Shown here: piece by piece, positions 1 to 14,700 of the stretch
Layout: every line of letters begins with the position of its first letter
How positions within the stretch are numbered: position 1 is the first letter of the stretch
Source of the DNA: Chelonoidis abingdonii
Taxonomy: Eukaryota > Chordata > Testudines > Testudinidae
Direction: 5' to 3'
NCBI RefSeq assembly: GCF_003597395.2
Contig: NC_133790.1
Coordinates: 20,325,463-20,389,462, forward strand
DNA: 64,000 nt
Program-made: the position numbers and the translations under genes
The notes under the pieces: generated by a model
Databases searched by the model: none
Told to the model about the DNA's origin: nothing
What the model saw: the letters and a program-made list of their open reading frames with translations, nothing else

Positions 1-782
1 TAAACAATTTGAAGACAGTAAAAAATATTTAAACTCTTTATTGCCAATTGTCATAATAGGAAGGGGATCACCCTTTAGCACAAATGGTAGGAGATTCTGG
101 TGCGGAACATCTCAGTTCAGCTAGTATGTGACCATGGCCAACTGATTAGATACAACAACTTGACTAACTACTAGAGAACAAAATTAATGCTATAAGAACA
201 GAAACTGAAGAAACAGTTGAAATCCTGTAAGTTTAGAAGCCATATTTTTTAAAAAATAAAGGTTTGAAAAATGAAAGTAACTTTCCACTACTTCTGTTTG
301 CTTTTCACATCTCGTCTTCCAGAATGGAACATTGTACTAGTCAGTATCACTTGCTAGTTTATTAATTTCACTTTCAGGTTCTCATGCACTTGCATTTTCA
401 ATGCAGGATCTGGGATGCAAACAAACAGCAGAGTAATTTATTTTTTTTTAAACCTGTTTCCATCAGAATTTTTACAAAAGAAAAGCAGCATTTCTGTTGC
501 TCTTCCTGTATGTACACCCAAAGAGACAAGACAATGTCTGTTTATTTAAGAGTGAATTTTAAGGTAAGTTGAAATAATATGCACAAATTGACAGGAAGAT
601 AAGGAGAATATATTAAGCTTTTGCAGATGCTTGACTGTTTACAGAGCATGTAATTCAGATAGTAAAATCTGGAGAAGGCTTCAGGATTACAGGGATATTT
701 GACACTGTAAATGTGTTAGTTTCATTAAGTGAAACCCAGAAGTTTTGCAGGCTCTGTTCTCAGCATCTCTCTTCTTTTTCAG
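1..782 (+). other. Intron 2 (3' part) of upstream MIF-like gene
   Basis: A/T-rich DNA leading to a pyrimidine tract and AG acceptor at 781-782. No sequence resembling MIF exon 1 or exon 2 was found here, so those exons should lie left of the window. The short open frames in this stretch have no recognisable product. Confidence 0.6.
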
Positions 783-849
783 AATCTACATCAGCTACTT
801 TGATATGAGTGCTGCCAACGTAGGCTGGAACCGTACCACCTTTGCTTAA
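783..849 (+). CDS. MIF-like gene, terminal exon 3 (partial gene)
   Basis: This is the last coding exon of a macrophage migration inhibitory factor paralogue, a small trimeric cytokine/tautomerase. After the AG at 781-782 it reads IYISYFDMSAANVGWNRTTFA and stop (TAA 847-849). The exon is 67 nt with the same split arginine codon as exon 3 of the complete MIF at 9433-9499. Relative to that gene, the tautomerase-site asparagine (Asn98 counting Met1) is serine, Tyr100 is Phe, and the C-terminal motif is NRTTFA. Tyr96 and Trp109 are kept. The frame is intact and nothing shows decay, but exons 1-2 are outside the window, so whether the gene is functional cannot be decided. It is probably a tandem duplicate of the downstream gene. 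DDT (D-dopachrome tautomerase) is less likely because the AANVGWN tail is MIF-type. Confidence 0.85.
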
Positions 850-1025
850 GGCCTATGTAAAGTAACAGGTTATTCATATTCAACTGAGTTCTGCGATTAG
901 TGCTCACCATGGTTCTAGTCATACTTTCTGCATTGTGTGCGCAAATTCAAGGATCAGCGATCCTTAGTAGCATGCTTACCTGTTGCTTGCTTTAACATTC
1001 TTCTGTACCATACCTGTAAAAGAAA

Positions 1026-1031
1026 AGTAAA
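1026..1031 (+). promoter_or_regulatory. Variant poly-A signal (AGTAAA) of upstream MIF-like gene
   Basis: The 3' UTR around 1000-1050 resembles the 3' UTR end of the complete MIF gene (9650-9700), including the GACTTAGAA / GATTTAGAA and ATGCC/GTGCC context. Where the complete gene has AATAAAG, this copy has AGTAAAG, a known weaker variant signal. Confidence 0.5.
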
Positions 1032-3594
1032 GACTTAGAAAAAATGCCATGTGAGAGCCTTATTACTTTTCAGAGACATGGGAAGATGGACACACTTTCT
1101 GTTGATCTGTATGAGAGATACCTCTTAATTGTACATTAGATTTGCTCCAAGTAAGATTAGTTGACTTATTAAATGTCAGCAGCAGCAACCTGTCTACACA
1201 AGGTTTCACACAAGCTGCTAGTATTAGGGGGAAATTTGAGTTTTCATCACATAGACAAAGCCACAGAAAGAGGTGAGCTCAGCACTTAATGCCTGATTAA
1301 TGGCAAAAGAAATTTAGCCAAAGTTTAGCCTATCTGCACCAGGCACTTAATTCTCAAAGCAATTTTAAAAATATTACTTTACAGTCAGACTTCGATGGTA
1401 GTTTTAGCTGAGGAACCTGCTCAGGTTAATTCAGTTTAAAGAATGTGACTGGTCCAATTTGGCCCAAAATGTAGGCATTTGGGTTTTTTAAGCCATAAAC
1501 ATAAAGCCAACAGAAACTGGTCAGTGTTTGTGTGTCATTACCACAGTCACCAGACTGGAAATGGCCTTCCTAGCTTTGTTTAGCTGAACGTGCAGCTAGT
1601 TAGCCTTTGAAAAAATACATAGTCAGCTATGGTGCAGGGTTTTTGGGTAAGTGAATTTATCACCAATAAACTTGTCTCCTGCCTGAAACCATCTAAAGAT
1701 TTATATTCATCAGTATAGCAGCTGAAGACTGGTTTTACCCAAACAAGCACAAAACATCGGGCTCTATCATGAGAGTTTTTCCAGTGGAAGTTTTCTTTAA
1801 ATGAATAACCATCCCCCTTTAGCACCAGCTTCCAAACATTGCAGTAGTTCAGGGCCTCCAGCACTACAAACTCACTAGAAACAAGAGTTATTCCACTAGT
1901 CTACTTCCCATGTAGATGATCTGGTATTTTTCTTCATGAAGACAACATAAAAGTAGTAAAAAGTCAGTCATTTAAACTGATTCAGGTCTTGATCTAAAGT
2001 ATGTACAAAAGGCACAGGCCATCCACCCCCTTCCCTCCAACACAGACATCCTTCCAGTACTGTGGATACTCTACCATAGTTTCCCCAACTCAGTTATCCA
2101 TAAAGTTAGCCAAGGCTTTTACATATCAACCAAACCTAACCCCACTTCTGAGACTCCCAGATATTAACAGACCACACAACAAATAAAGACCAGCTCAATC
2201 TCAGGTTAATCCCACATCAAGTACATCATTTAAGAAAGATTCTGGGGGGAGGCAAAGTTTATCTTTCTAATGAGCACATCCAAAGTCTTCTGGCAGAGAG
2301 AAGGACAAGCAAGAAGTGGAAGATGTAAGAGAACACAGAGACCTAGGAAAAGTCAAGAAGTAAGAGTAACTCCCCACCCCCATATCAAATAGCACCCTTT
2401 CCCACACCTAGACACTCACACTCTCTCTCTCAACACTAATTCCTTCACTGGAACCAGGACCATCGTATCAGCTACAGCTCTTCTCCTTACAGCCTACAAT
2501 CCATAGCTCCTCACAAACTGGACTTCCTGCAGCTATCTAAGCACTACCTTTCCTTAGAAGCCTTCACTCTCTGGACAAGTACCCTTCACCTGCACTCTGG
2601 TAACCACTCATCAGCTCCAGGTGCTCATTAGAAAAATTAGCTTCCAACCACCCACCTAGGCAGTTAATTGGTGGGTGGGCCAAGATTGGCTCATTCTCCT
2701 TAAAGATGTCAGTTATAGGTAGACTGAGCTTTGACTCCCCTTAAAGGGCCACCTATCCTGTGACAATACATAAGGAAATGTGCTTCCTAAAAATACATTT
2801 TAGTACAAGAGTGTTCCTTTAAACACAGTTTAGTCAAGTCAGCCAGTGTTGAGAAGTTAAAAAATGAATTTAGAAACTGTTCTAACTTAGGCAGAAATCT
2901 GGACTAGAACACAGCTTCTAAACTAAGTTTAGATATGCTTTTGGCCTGATCATGCTGGCCAGTCTAACACAGTTTAAACCGAATTAGCTTGAACTGATTT
3001 TAAATTGTATTACAAGATAGTTTGAATAACATGACTCTCAGCCCACTTTAGATTTTGCCTTACTCCCCTTTCTTAAAATCAGTCTGTACACTTAAACTAA
3101 AGGGTAGGGTTGCACTGCAAACCCTCCCTGTACCTGTATTAGCAAAAGTGTGTCCAAAATTGTACTTATACCAAAAAACATAGTTGTAGGAAGGTAGTTA
3201 GCTGCTTACTAGAAACTATGGTCACATCTACTACAAGACGCCAGTATCAGATCCTAGGATTTGGAATGTGCAGAGACAGCAAATGGACAAACCTTTTCCC
3301 ATCCCCTTTTCACCAATTGAGCAATGGCCAATGACAATAAAGATTAGAAAGGAAGTTAGAAGCCTAAATCCTTTTGAGGATCTGGGTCTAACTGTCCTGC
3401 ATTACATTTAAAAAAAAAAACAATGGGTGCGCTCTGCCCACTGCAGCCGTCACACATCATTAGAGCTTTGTACCTGATTAATTTTTGTTTGTACAAATTC
3501 AAACAAATTCAAACAAATTCGGATCCGAGCATCTTTATTTCTTCCACACATTCCTTCCCAAGATGGTCATTATTATTATTTTAATTATAAAATA

Positions 3595-3894
3595 CAGTAG
3601 AACCTCAGATTTACAAACATCTCAGGAATAGAGTTTGTTCATAACTCTGAACAAAATGTTCTGGTTGTTCTTTCAAAAATTTACAACTGAACATTGACAT
3701 ACAGCTTTGAAACTTTACTATGCAGAAGAAAAATGCTGTTTTCCCTGTTTTTTAAATAGTTTACATTTGACAGTACTGTGCTGTATTTGCTTTGTTTCTG
3801 CTGCCACCTGATTGTGCATATCTGGTTCCAATTGAGGTATGTGGTTGACTGGTCAGTTCATAACTCTGGTGTTCATAACTCTGAGGTTCTACTG
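3595..3894. mobile_element. Tigger/pogo-like (Tc1-mariner) non-autonomous DNA transposon
   Basis: A 300-bp element with terminal inverted repeats, CAGTAGAACCTCAGA at the left and TCTGAGGTTCTACTG at the right, flanked on both sides by the dinucleotide TA (3593-3594 and 3895-3896). TA duplication and CAGTAGAACCTC-type termini are typical of pogo/Tigger elements. There is no transposase frame, so it is a MITE. Confidence 0.8.
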
Positions 3895-5199
3895 TATGTA
3901 GTGATGCTTAGGAAAGAATAAAAGACTCAGGTCTCATTTTAAAATGCATGCTGTGTATCCAAAAATGAATTAATAAAAATTGTGTGTATGTGTAACATAT
4001 ACACACTCCAGGTGGGTTACACATGCACATGGGCAGTTTTAGTGAACATGCAAGCCCTTCATCTGAGATACAAACTGGGCTAAATATTGCCCTTCATTGT
4101 GCAAGGGAAACCTCCCCCCAGGCCTGCCAAAGTGGAGAAGAGTACTGCCACAGCATCACCAGAGACCATAGATACTCTCCATGCAAGAACTGCAGAATGG
4201 CTGAGGTTCTCTAGTTTTGGGGTTGGCAGGCCAGGGAAGGTATGTGAGAATGTTTGGGGTGCAGTCATGAGCTGCGGCATGATCCCCTGTATTACATGAA
4301 TTCCCAGAAGCACCACCCTTCCATGCCTGAGATCCCTCAGGGAGCTGGAGGTAAGACAGCAGGGAGGGAGATGATTTATGCAACTGCAGGGAATAATAGG
4401 GACAGTGTGTCCTTTTTAAAAATAGCATTACTAAAACATTTTAAAACATTCCCCATTTTTTTAGCCCAGACCCTGCCATCTTATTATTTGTTGTATACTG
4501 TTTTTCTGGACCATTACTGTAGGCACATTAGCAGGGGTCTATGCTCAGTTGTATCATTATTTACATATTGGCTGGTTGTCTACAAATACAAGAACTAAGT
4601 CATTTTTCAATTGTGCCTGTGTGTGTGTAGGCAAGGCTGCAGAAGGTTATGAGCCTGATTCTCTGTTGCCCTCCATTTTGAGAGACATTTAACCAGCACA
4701 AATTAGGGGCAAAATGCTACCGTTCTGATTTAGCAGTATTTTACATGCTCTTTGCACTGACGTAAATGACTACACAAGGTGCAGGGCAAGCTACGTGCAC
4801 CACAGCACACAGCCCAGCAGAGGGCTCATCACTTAAGCAGCCTTTGGCCTGTATGTAAAGCAGCTCCACTTCATCCACGAGCCAGGACTAGATAGACCAC
4901 TTCAGCGTAACTCAGTTCAAACAAGAAAACATGGTATGGAAATCATAGCATTGAGAAGAAATGGATCACTCTCTATTTAACAGTCAAAAGCAAAGGAGAA
5001 GAATTGAAGAACTAACTCATGCCAGCGACACAGAAATAAACCATGGTTTGTATTATGTAACAGGAAAAAAGCAGACAAAGCCAAATACATATTTATATAA
5101 AAAAATGCAGAGGGATGCCATTTATTTTACAAATAAAAGCTCATCTTCAGGGTAGGAGTTGTGTCTTTTTTTGGCCTCATCCTGCAAACATACCTGTGA

Positions 5200-5400
5200 T
5201 TAACATTACCACCATGAGTAGTCCCACAGAAATCAGTGCGACCAATCACAAGCATAAGTCTTTGCAGGATCGGGGCCTATCTTTGTACAGTGCCTCGCAC
5301 AAAGGGTTATCATAGCCTTATGAGAGCCTTTGGGTGTTACCATAATATGAATATTTAATTATTAAGTATTATTATTATTATTAAATAATATATAATAAAG
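5200..5400 (+). repeat. Ancient interspersed repeat tail with ATT microsatellite
   Basis: Contains TGTACAGTGCCTCGCACAAA followed by a stretch ending in repeated ATT/AATA units (about 5357-5395). This layout resembles the 3' end of old amniote CR1/MIR-like retroposons. The family assignment is from memory of the pattern only. Confidence 0.4.
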
Positions 5401-5741
5401 TAAATGACTGAGCAAAGGAAGAAATGGGAAGAACTCTGTAGGGAATCTAGGGGAGAGGGGAAATTATAATCACATTAAACCCAGTAGGTGCACCAGGAAT
5501 ATGGCTTAACTGAATGTTTAGTTGCCAAAATTATCCGCAGACAGCAGTTTTTGAGTGCTGCTGTCCCTTTAAGAATCTGGTCCAGCACGGATCACATGAG
5601 CAGTATTTCAGAGCACAGTGAGAGGGGCTTGCTGCAGGCTCTCTTCTTTCGAGCTCCATTTTGTAGCAGTGGCAGAGGGAGCAGCTATAGGCTGAGATTT
5701 TCGATTTAGTCGAAAGGGAAAGTTCTTTGCAAGGATTCAAG

Positions 5742-9499
<3,758 letters not shown>

Positions 9500-9677
9500 G
9501 GCACTCCCATGTGAGCAAAGAGGCTATTCCTGGACCTGCACATCTCCTGCCTGTTAGCAGACCATGGCACAAATTGCTCTTCCCTGCACTTTGTGCACTG
9601 TCACGGATGACGGTTCCTTGCTGGTGTGTTCACATTACTGTTTTAACATTCCTTTTGTTTTCTACATATAGAAAACT

Positions 9678-9683
9678 AATAAA
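9678..9683 (+). promoter_or_regulatory. MIF: MIF polyadenylation signal AATAAA
   Basis: A canonical AATAAA about 180 bases after the MIF stop codon, followed by a GT-rich stretch (CATGGTGTGAG), the expected position for MIF's short 3' UTR. Confidence 0.8.
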
Positions 9684-10460
9684 GATTTAGAAGGAAGTGC
9701 CATGGTGTGAGCCTAACAAGTGCTTTTCTGTCTTGTTGAACTACGGTGTCCTAGGAACAAGGATGCTCTTATGAGGCCAAATAAGTCTCATAACTTTGCA
9801 CTGAGTCACGTGAAAACTGATTTAGATTGAGTACTGGCACCATAACAGTGGTGGTTAGAATGAGCTCTTACTCTTTCAAACATCATAGAATTGTGCGTGT
9901 ATTTTCTATGATGCTTGGAAGAGTAGCATCGCTGCCTTTCAAAACTAAAAAAATGAAATGGCTGCCAGCTCCTGGCATTTCTGTGGAGGCTGCCTTGCCA
10001 TCCTTGAGGTTTCAGGAGAAGGAAGTCCTATCAGGATTTGTCTAGTTAAGAAATCTGCCTAAGTATAGAGCAGCATGAGGAAGCCTTGCCCTGTGTTTAG
10101 CATATTCCTCTAGGGATTCAATCTGAGATCTGGGTAGTGCAAAAGTAATAGGTATACACATAGCTCCTTTTCAGGCAGCAAGCAGAGTAATTTACCAGTA
10201 ATCAAAATGGAGGTAGCACACTTCTTTGTTCCTTTTTAATTCCATATTGTGTAGCGCATGAAAATACATCTTAAATGCATTGTAATCCAGATGTCCTTTC
10301 ATTGCCCATTTCATAGGGGTGGTGTTCAAATCTGTGTCTAAAGCACATTCGCTCACATATTCACGAGCTCATTGGCTGAGTAGGTGCACAAGAATGTTCT
10401 TTAGCTGTCAGTGGCACATGCCTTCTGGGTGAGTGGTGTGTGGCTGTCTCGGGGCTCGGG

Positions 10461-10931
10461 ATGACTGGCTACACCCCCAATGAGAAGCTGCAGCTGTGTG
10501 CCCTGCAGCACTGCTGGCTCAAGGACCAGGAGCTGAGTCCGCGTGAGCCTGTCCTGCCCCCACCGAAACTCAGGCCAGTGGCCAGCTTCTGGGAGCACTT
10601 CCTGCAGCCGGGCTCCGTCGCAGCTGCAGACTTTCAAGCTGTACAAAGCTTGTGTATTTACTGTAACTGGGATAATTATTCCTGCTTGGATTGTTCACTA
10701 CTATGTCAAATACCATGTAATGAAAATGCCATATGGTATTATTGAAGTGAAGCCCAAAGTATTCCCAGGTGTCAGAATTCTAGAGACAGGAGAAATAATC
10801 CCACCAATGGAAGAAGAGCCTACTGGTCATCACTGAAGGTTATAAACTCCAGATTTGTTCCTATAAAAATGTGTTAAATATTTCCAGATATGGATATAAA
10901 ACAATAAAGTTTCTCTCAGGAAAAAAAAAAA
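10461..10931 (+). pseudogene. NDUFB6: NDUFB6 processed pseudogene (retrocopy)
   Basis: An intronless, reverse-transcribed copy of NDUFB6, an accessory subunit of respiratory complex I. From the ATG at 10461 it reads [12 protein letters not shown], then [18 protein letters not shown], as in NDUFB6. The frame then shifts by one near 10610-10640 and continues as [18 protein letters not shown] and ETGEIIPPMEEEPTGHH with a stop at 10834-10836. A few N-terminal residues are missing compared with human. It has AATAAA at 10903-10908 and an A11 tract at 10921-10931, the hallmark of L1- or CR1-driven retroposition. No convincing flanking duplication was found. The frameshift makes a working complex I subunit unlikely. 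Confidence 0.9.
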
Positions 10932-11399
10932 TTCTACTTGCCCATTGGCTTGAGCTGGCATATTTCATTCCCCCATTGGAAGAAGATACAAAGGACAATC
11001 CCTTCTCGGACGGGTTGCTGAGTAAAGCCTGGTGCAGGCAGGATCTCCTGGGTGGCCAAGGACTTGGAATTCTCTTGGTTCCCATGGACAACACAATGCG
11101 ATTAGCCTGTGTCCCACAACCCAGGGACGCTTCTCGCCAGGGGCCAGCAGAGAGCTGCCAGCTGGGATGGGGGCAGGACCCCTGGTGCTACTTGATGTTG
11201 CCGCCCAGCCCCAGACCGTGGTGGGGCCCTGCAGGGGTGACCAGCCTGGGCCTTAGGAGTCTGCCAGCTGAGGTGTGTCCAGGCCTGGCTAGCGGAGAGG
11301 AGGGGGCTGTGCAGGGGACACTCCTTGGCTGGGGCTTGGCCCAGTAAACCGTCCACTCTGACAGGCGGCCAGAGCCTGAGGCAGAGTAAAGGGCTACCC

Positions 11400-11760
11400 T
11401 TGCCAGGCGAGGCCTAGGGCGGAGCCAGGCTGAGCTGCCCAAAGGCACCAACTGCCTCTTTGCGCCTCCCGGGCTGTAGGGGCCGATGGCGGCCGTCTGG
11501 CCCTCTAGCTGTGCAAATCTCTATGGTTCCCTCAGTCGTAACGTAACTGCTGCGCCTGCCGACGTCATCTGAGAGCGCCAGTAGCGTTCCGGGGCGGGCG
11601 GGTGCAGGATCTGGGAGTGGAGCCGGGGTATCATGGCGCTTTTCCGCATCAACAGGTAAGCGGCGGGGTGGAGGGAGAGAATGAAGCTCGCGAGGGGGAG
11701 TGGCGCGTGGAGTAGAGGAGGGCGGCGGCAGACAGGCCCACGTGTGTTGGGGGAGGGGCG
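11400..11760 (+). promoter_or_regulatory. DDX51: CpG-rich promoter region of DDX51
   Basis: GC- and CpG-rich DNA with no TATA box surrounds the DDX51 first exon. A GACGTCAT element (11561-11568), like an ATF/CREB half to full site, lies about 65 bases before the start codon. GGGGCGGGCGGG (about 11591) is a GC-box-like Sp1 motif. Housekeeping-type promoters look like this; the transcription start itself cannot be read from the sequence. Confidence 0.6.
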
Positions 11761-14700
11761 GCGCTCCTGGGGAGGGTCTGCTCTCTTGCCCCTCGTGGGT
11801 GTCCAGTGGGTGTGGAGGACACAGGCCCAGCTGAGAGCGTGTGTCTGGGGGCGTTACTGCTGTGCCAGGCTGTGGGCAGGGATTTGTAGCGCAGCGTTAC
11901 CCCTGTAACTCATCCACGGTACGTTAAATAGTATTTCACACCATGTATGGCGGGGTTCCCTCCATTCCCCACCCAAGCACGCAAACCACTAGGCAGCCCC
12001 CCGCCACGAGATTGTCTTAAAAATCCTGTTTCGTCTTAAGTAATGAGTTATTGTAGTTTGCTGTCAGGTTTTGGAGACTTCGGGCTGCACTTGTGTCATG
12101 TTTTCAATATTTTCTCTACAGTCATAAGACTTTGGTTTAAATGCCTGCATTACAATGGTTAATATGAAAATACAAAAGGAAGTATTCTTAATTGGCTGCA
12201 AAAATGTAGACTAGAGCAGTGCTTCTTAACCAGAGGTACATGTACCCCTGGAGGTGCACAGGTGTTTTCCAGGGGGTAAGTCAGCTCATCTAGATATTTA
12301 CCTGGTTTTACAGTAGGCTACATAAAAAGCATTAGTGAAGTTGGTACAAATAAAAATTTCTTACAATTACTTGTTTATATGGCTCTATATAGTATATGTG
12401 AAAATGTAAGTACAATATATTCAAATTGATTTATTTTATAATTATGGTAAAAATGAGAAAATATTTTTTTGGTAATGTGCTTTTGACACTTTTGAATTTT
12501 TATGTTTGATTTTGCAAGCAAGTAGTTTTTAAGTGGGGTGAAACGTGGGGATACGCAACACAAATCAGACTACTGAAAGGGATATAGTAGTTTGGAAATG
12601 TTGAGAGCCACTGGACTAGATTACTGTGACTTCTTACAGTATCTAGTTAACAGAAACTGGATTTTGTTGCCTTTTCTCTGCCAGTAAAGATGTGAAAAGG
12701 GTGGCTACAGCTTTGTTATAGTGCTTGATGTAGTATGTTCAAAGCGTTTTATTTGTCAAACATTCAGATACCTTGGTAGTGAGGAGGATGCTACTGAGGA
12801 CCGGTCACAGGCCCTGTTAGAACGGCTCCGTGAACAAGCTAAAGCCAGGCAACTGAAAAAGCAGCAGCAGGTGCTTTTGCCTTTTGATGAATTAAAACAA
12901 AAGGAAACAGAAAATGAACTCCACCAAAAGCTCATAAACTCTCGATTTGATTCTGAAAATGAATATCAGAGAGAAGCAAAAAAGAGGAAGAGAGGACACA
13001 GCGGTGAGGGTTCCTGTGGAAAAGGGAAAAAGAAGCTGAGGAAGAACCACCAAGTGAGCAGTGATTCTGAGAAGCCTTTGGCAGAAGCAGACTCTGACCT
13101 AGCTGGTGAGACTGCCAATGGCTACATTCCAGCTAAGAAGAAAAAAAAAGAAAATGGGAAAAAATCAAGTCTGTCTCAAAAGAAAATTAAAGCAGGTGAA
13201 AACAAAACTGAAAGCATAGGATTTAATTGTTAAAATTCAATGTCAAATTATTTTTTATTTTAGAAGACAGTGAAAAATTCTGAACTTCTGGTTCTGGTTT
13301 ACAACTGGAACCTGAAAATTGGTGTGTGAGGGTAGGGGGGTATGCACATAAGTGTGGAAAGTTAACCACTCATTTAACAATATCAAAAGGGCAGTTAGAG
13401 CTACATTCAACCTTAGGATTGGAAAGAGAGATGAGAATGTAGGTGGATTTTTAGATGCTGGGAACCCTAATTAGTAAAAAATACTTCCATTTTTTTTCTT
13501 TTCCACTGTCTGATTTTTAGCATTTTATTCCTTCTACCAAAATTTCAGATCTTGACAGTAGACAACAGGAAAATAAAAGTAATTTGAAGAGACACCAAGC
13601 TAGGAAGAAGAAGAAAGAGAGGGACATTCCAACTGAAGTTGAGACAAATGGAACTGAAATTGCTGAGAAAGATGGTAGTGAAGAAGTTAAAGGAAATCAA
13701 AGCACAAAGGAGGAAGTGTGGAAACCTACTTCGAATGAAAAAGCAACACCACCACCCTCTAGTTTCTTGGTTTTGGGAGGGTCTGACAGAAGAGCAGTAC
13801 AGAAGGTAACCAACTGGCTATGGAATTTGTTCTGTTTGTGTTGTTTGGGTGAGAGAAGGAGTATTCTAACATGCTTTATATATCGCATTGTCAAGCTTAT
13901 GATAGAAGTCATTTCAGTAATACATGACTTACTAGCCTTTCTAAATAAATAAATTTTTTATAAAGTACACAAAAAATAAAACAATGTTATTGACTATACA
14001 GTCTTCTTGATACATTCATCATTGTTTTAAATTTAATCCTGATATATAATACATGGTTGACTGCCCTTTCATTTCAATTTGCTCTTCAGATGTTTTACTG
14101 TTTTGTTTCATTTTTTTAATGTTGTGGTCAGTGTGTAAGGTCCCAATCCTGAAAACTCGTTGTGCAGATACTAAACTTTTAATTGTACAAGTGCAGAGAT
14201 GCACAGTTTTGGCCTATCTTCAAGCCTGTAACTTGCTACTTGTGTGTTGCTTTGGGACAATATGTTAACATTTTCTACAGAAAAGTTTGTATCCTCTTAA
14301 GGCATAAAATCTTGCCACAATGATGATGATTTTAAAAATACTGAATACTAATTAGTTACTGATTGTGTTACACTAACTTTTTCCCCTGCTTTAAAGGAAC
14401 TTCAGTTTCAGGCTGGTTGCTGAGAATCTATTTCAGGGTTCATTCACTTTTTGTTTCCAGGTTCAGCCCATCCTACCACAGTGGCTTGCTCAACCCAAGC
14501 TGGTCCATAAACGCCTAAAAGAGAACCTAGTTCCAATCCAGGATGTTGAGGGAATCCATCCCAAACTGCTAAAGAAGCTGCAAATGAATGGAATCGAGTC
14601 TTTTTTCCCAGGTACCTTTAATATTTATTTGGTTTGGGGTTTTTTTAAATCAGCTAACTTCTCCATTATTCAAACAGCTCAATTTGTGTGTTTGTGTATG

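Larger units (their letters stand above)
850..5741. other. Intergenic region between the two MIF copies
   Basis: About 4.9 kb with no supportable protein gene. It holds the upstream copy's 3' UTR, a Tigger-like element (3595-3894), a short A/T-rich array of a 10-mer (3495-3522), an ancient interspersed-repeat tail ending in ATT microsatellite (about 5200-5400), and the GC-moderate MIF promoter region (about 5550-5741). The many small open frames lack codon structure or known domains. Confidence 0.6.

Noticed and set aside
4080..4598. Cluster of overlapping small ORFs upstream of MIF
   Set aside because: Overlap on both strands without consistent codon bias, splice sites or known motifs.
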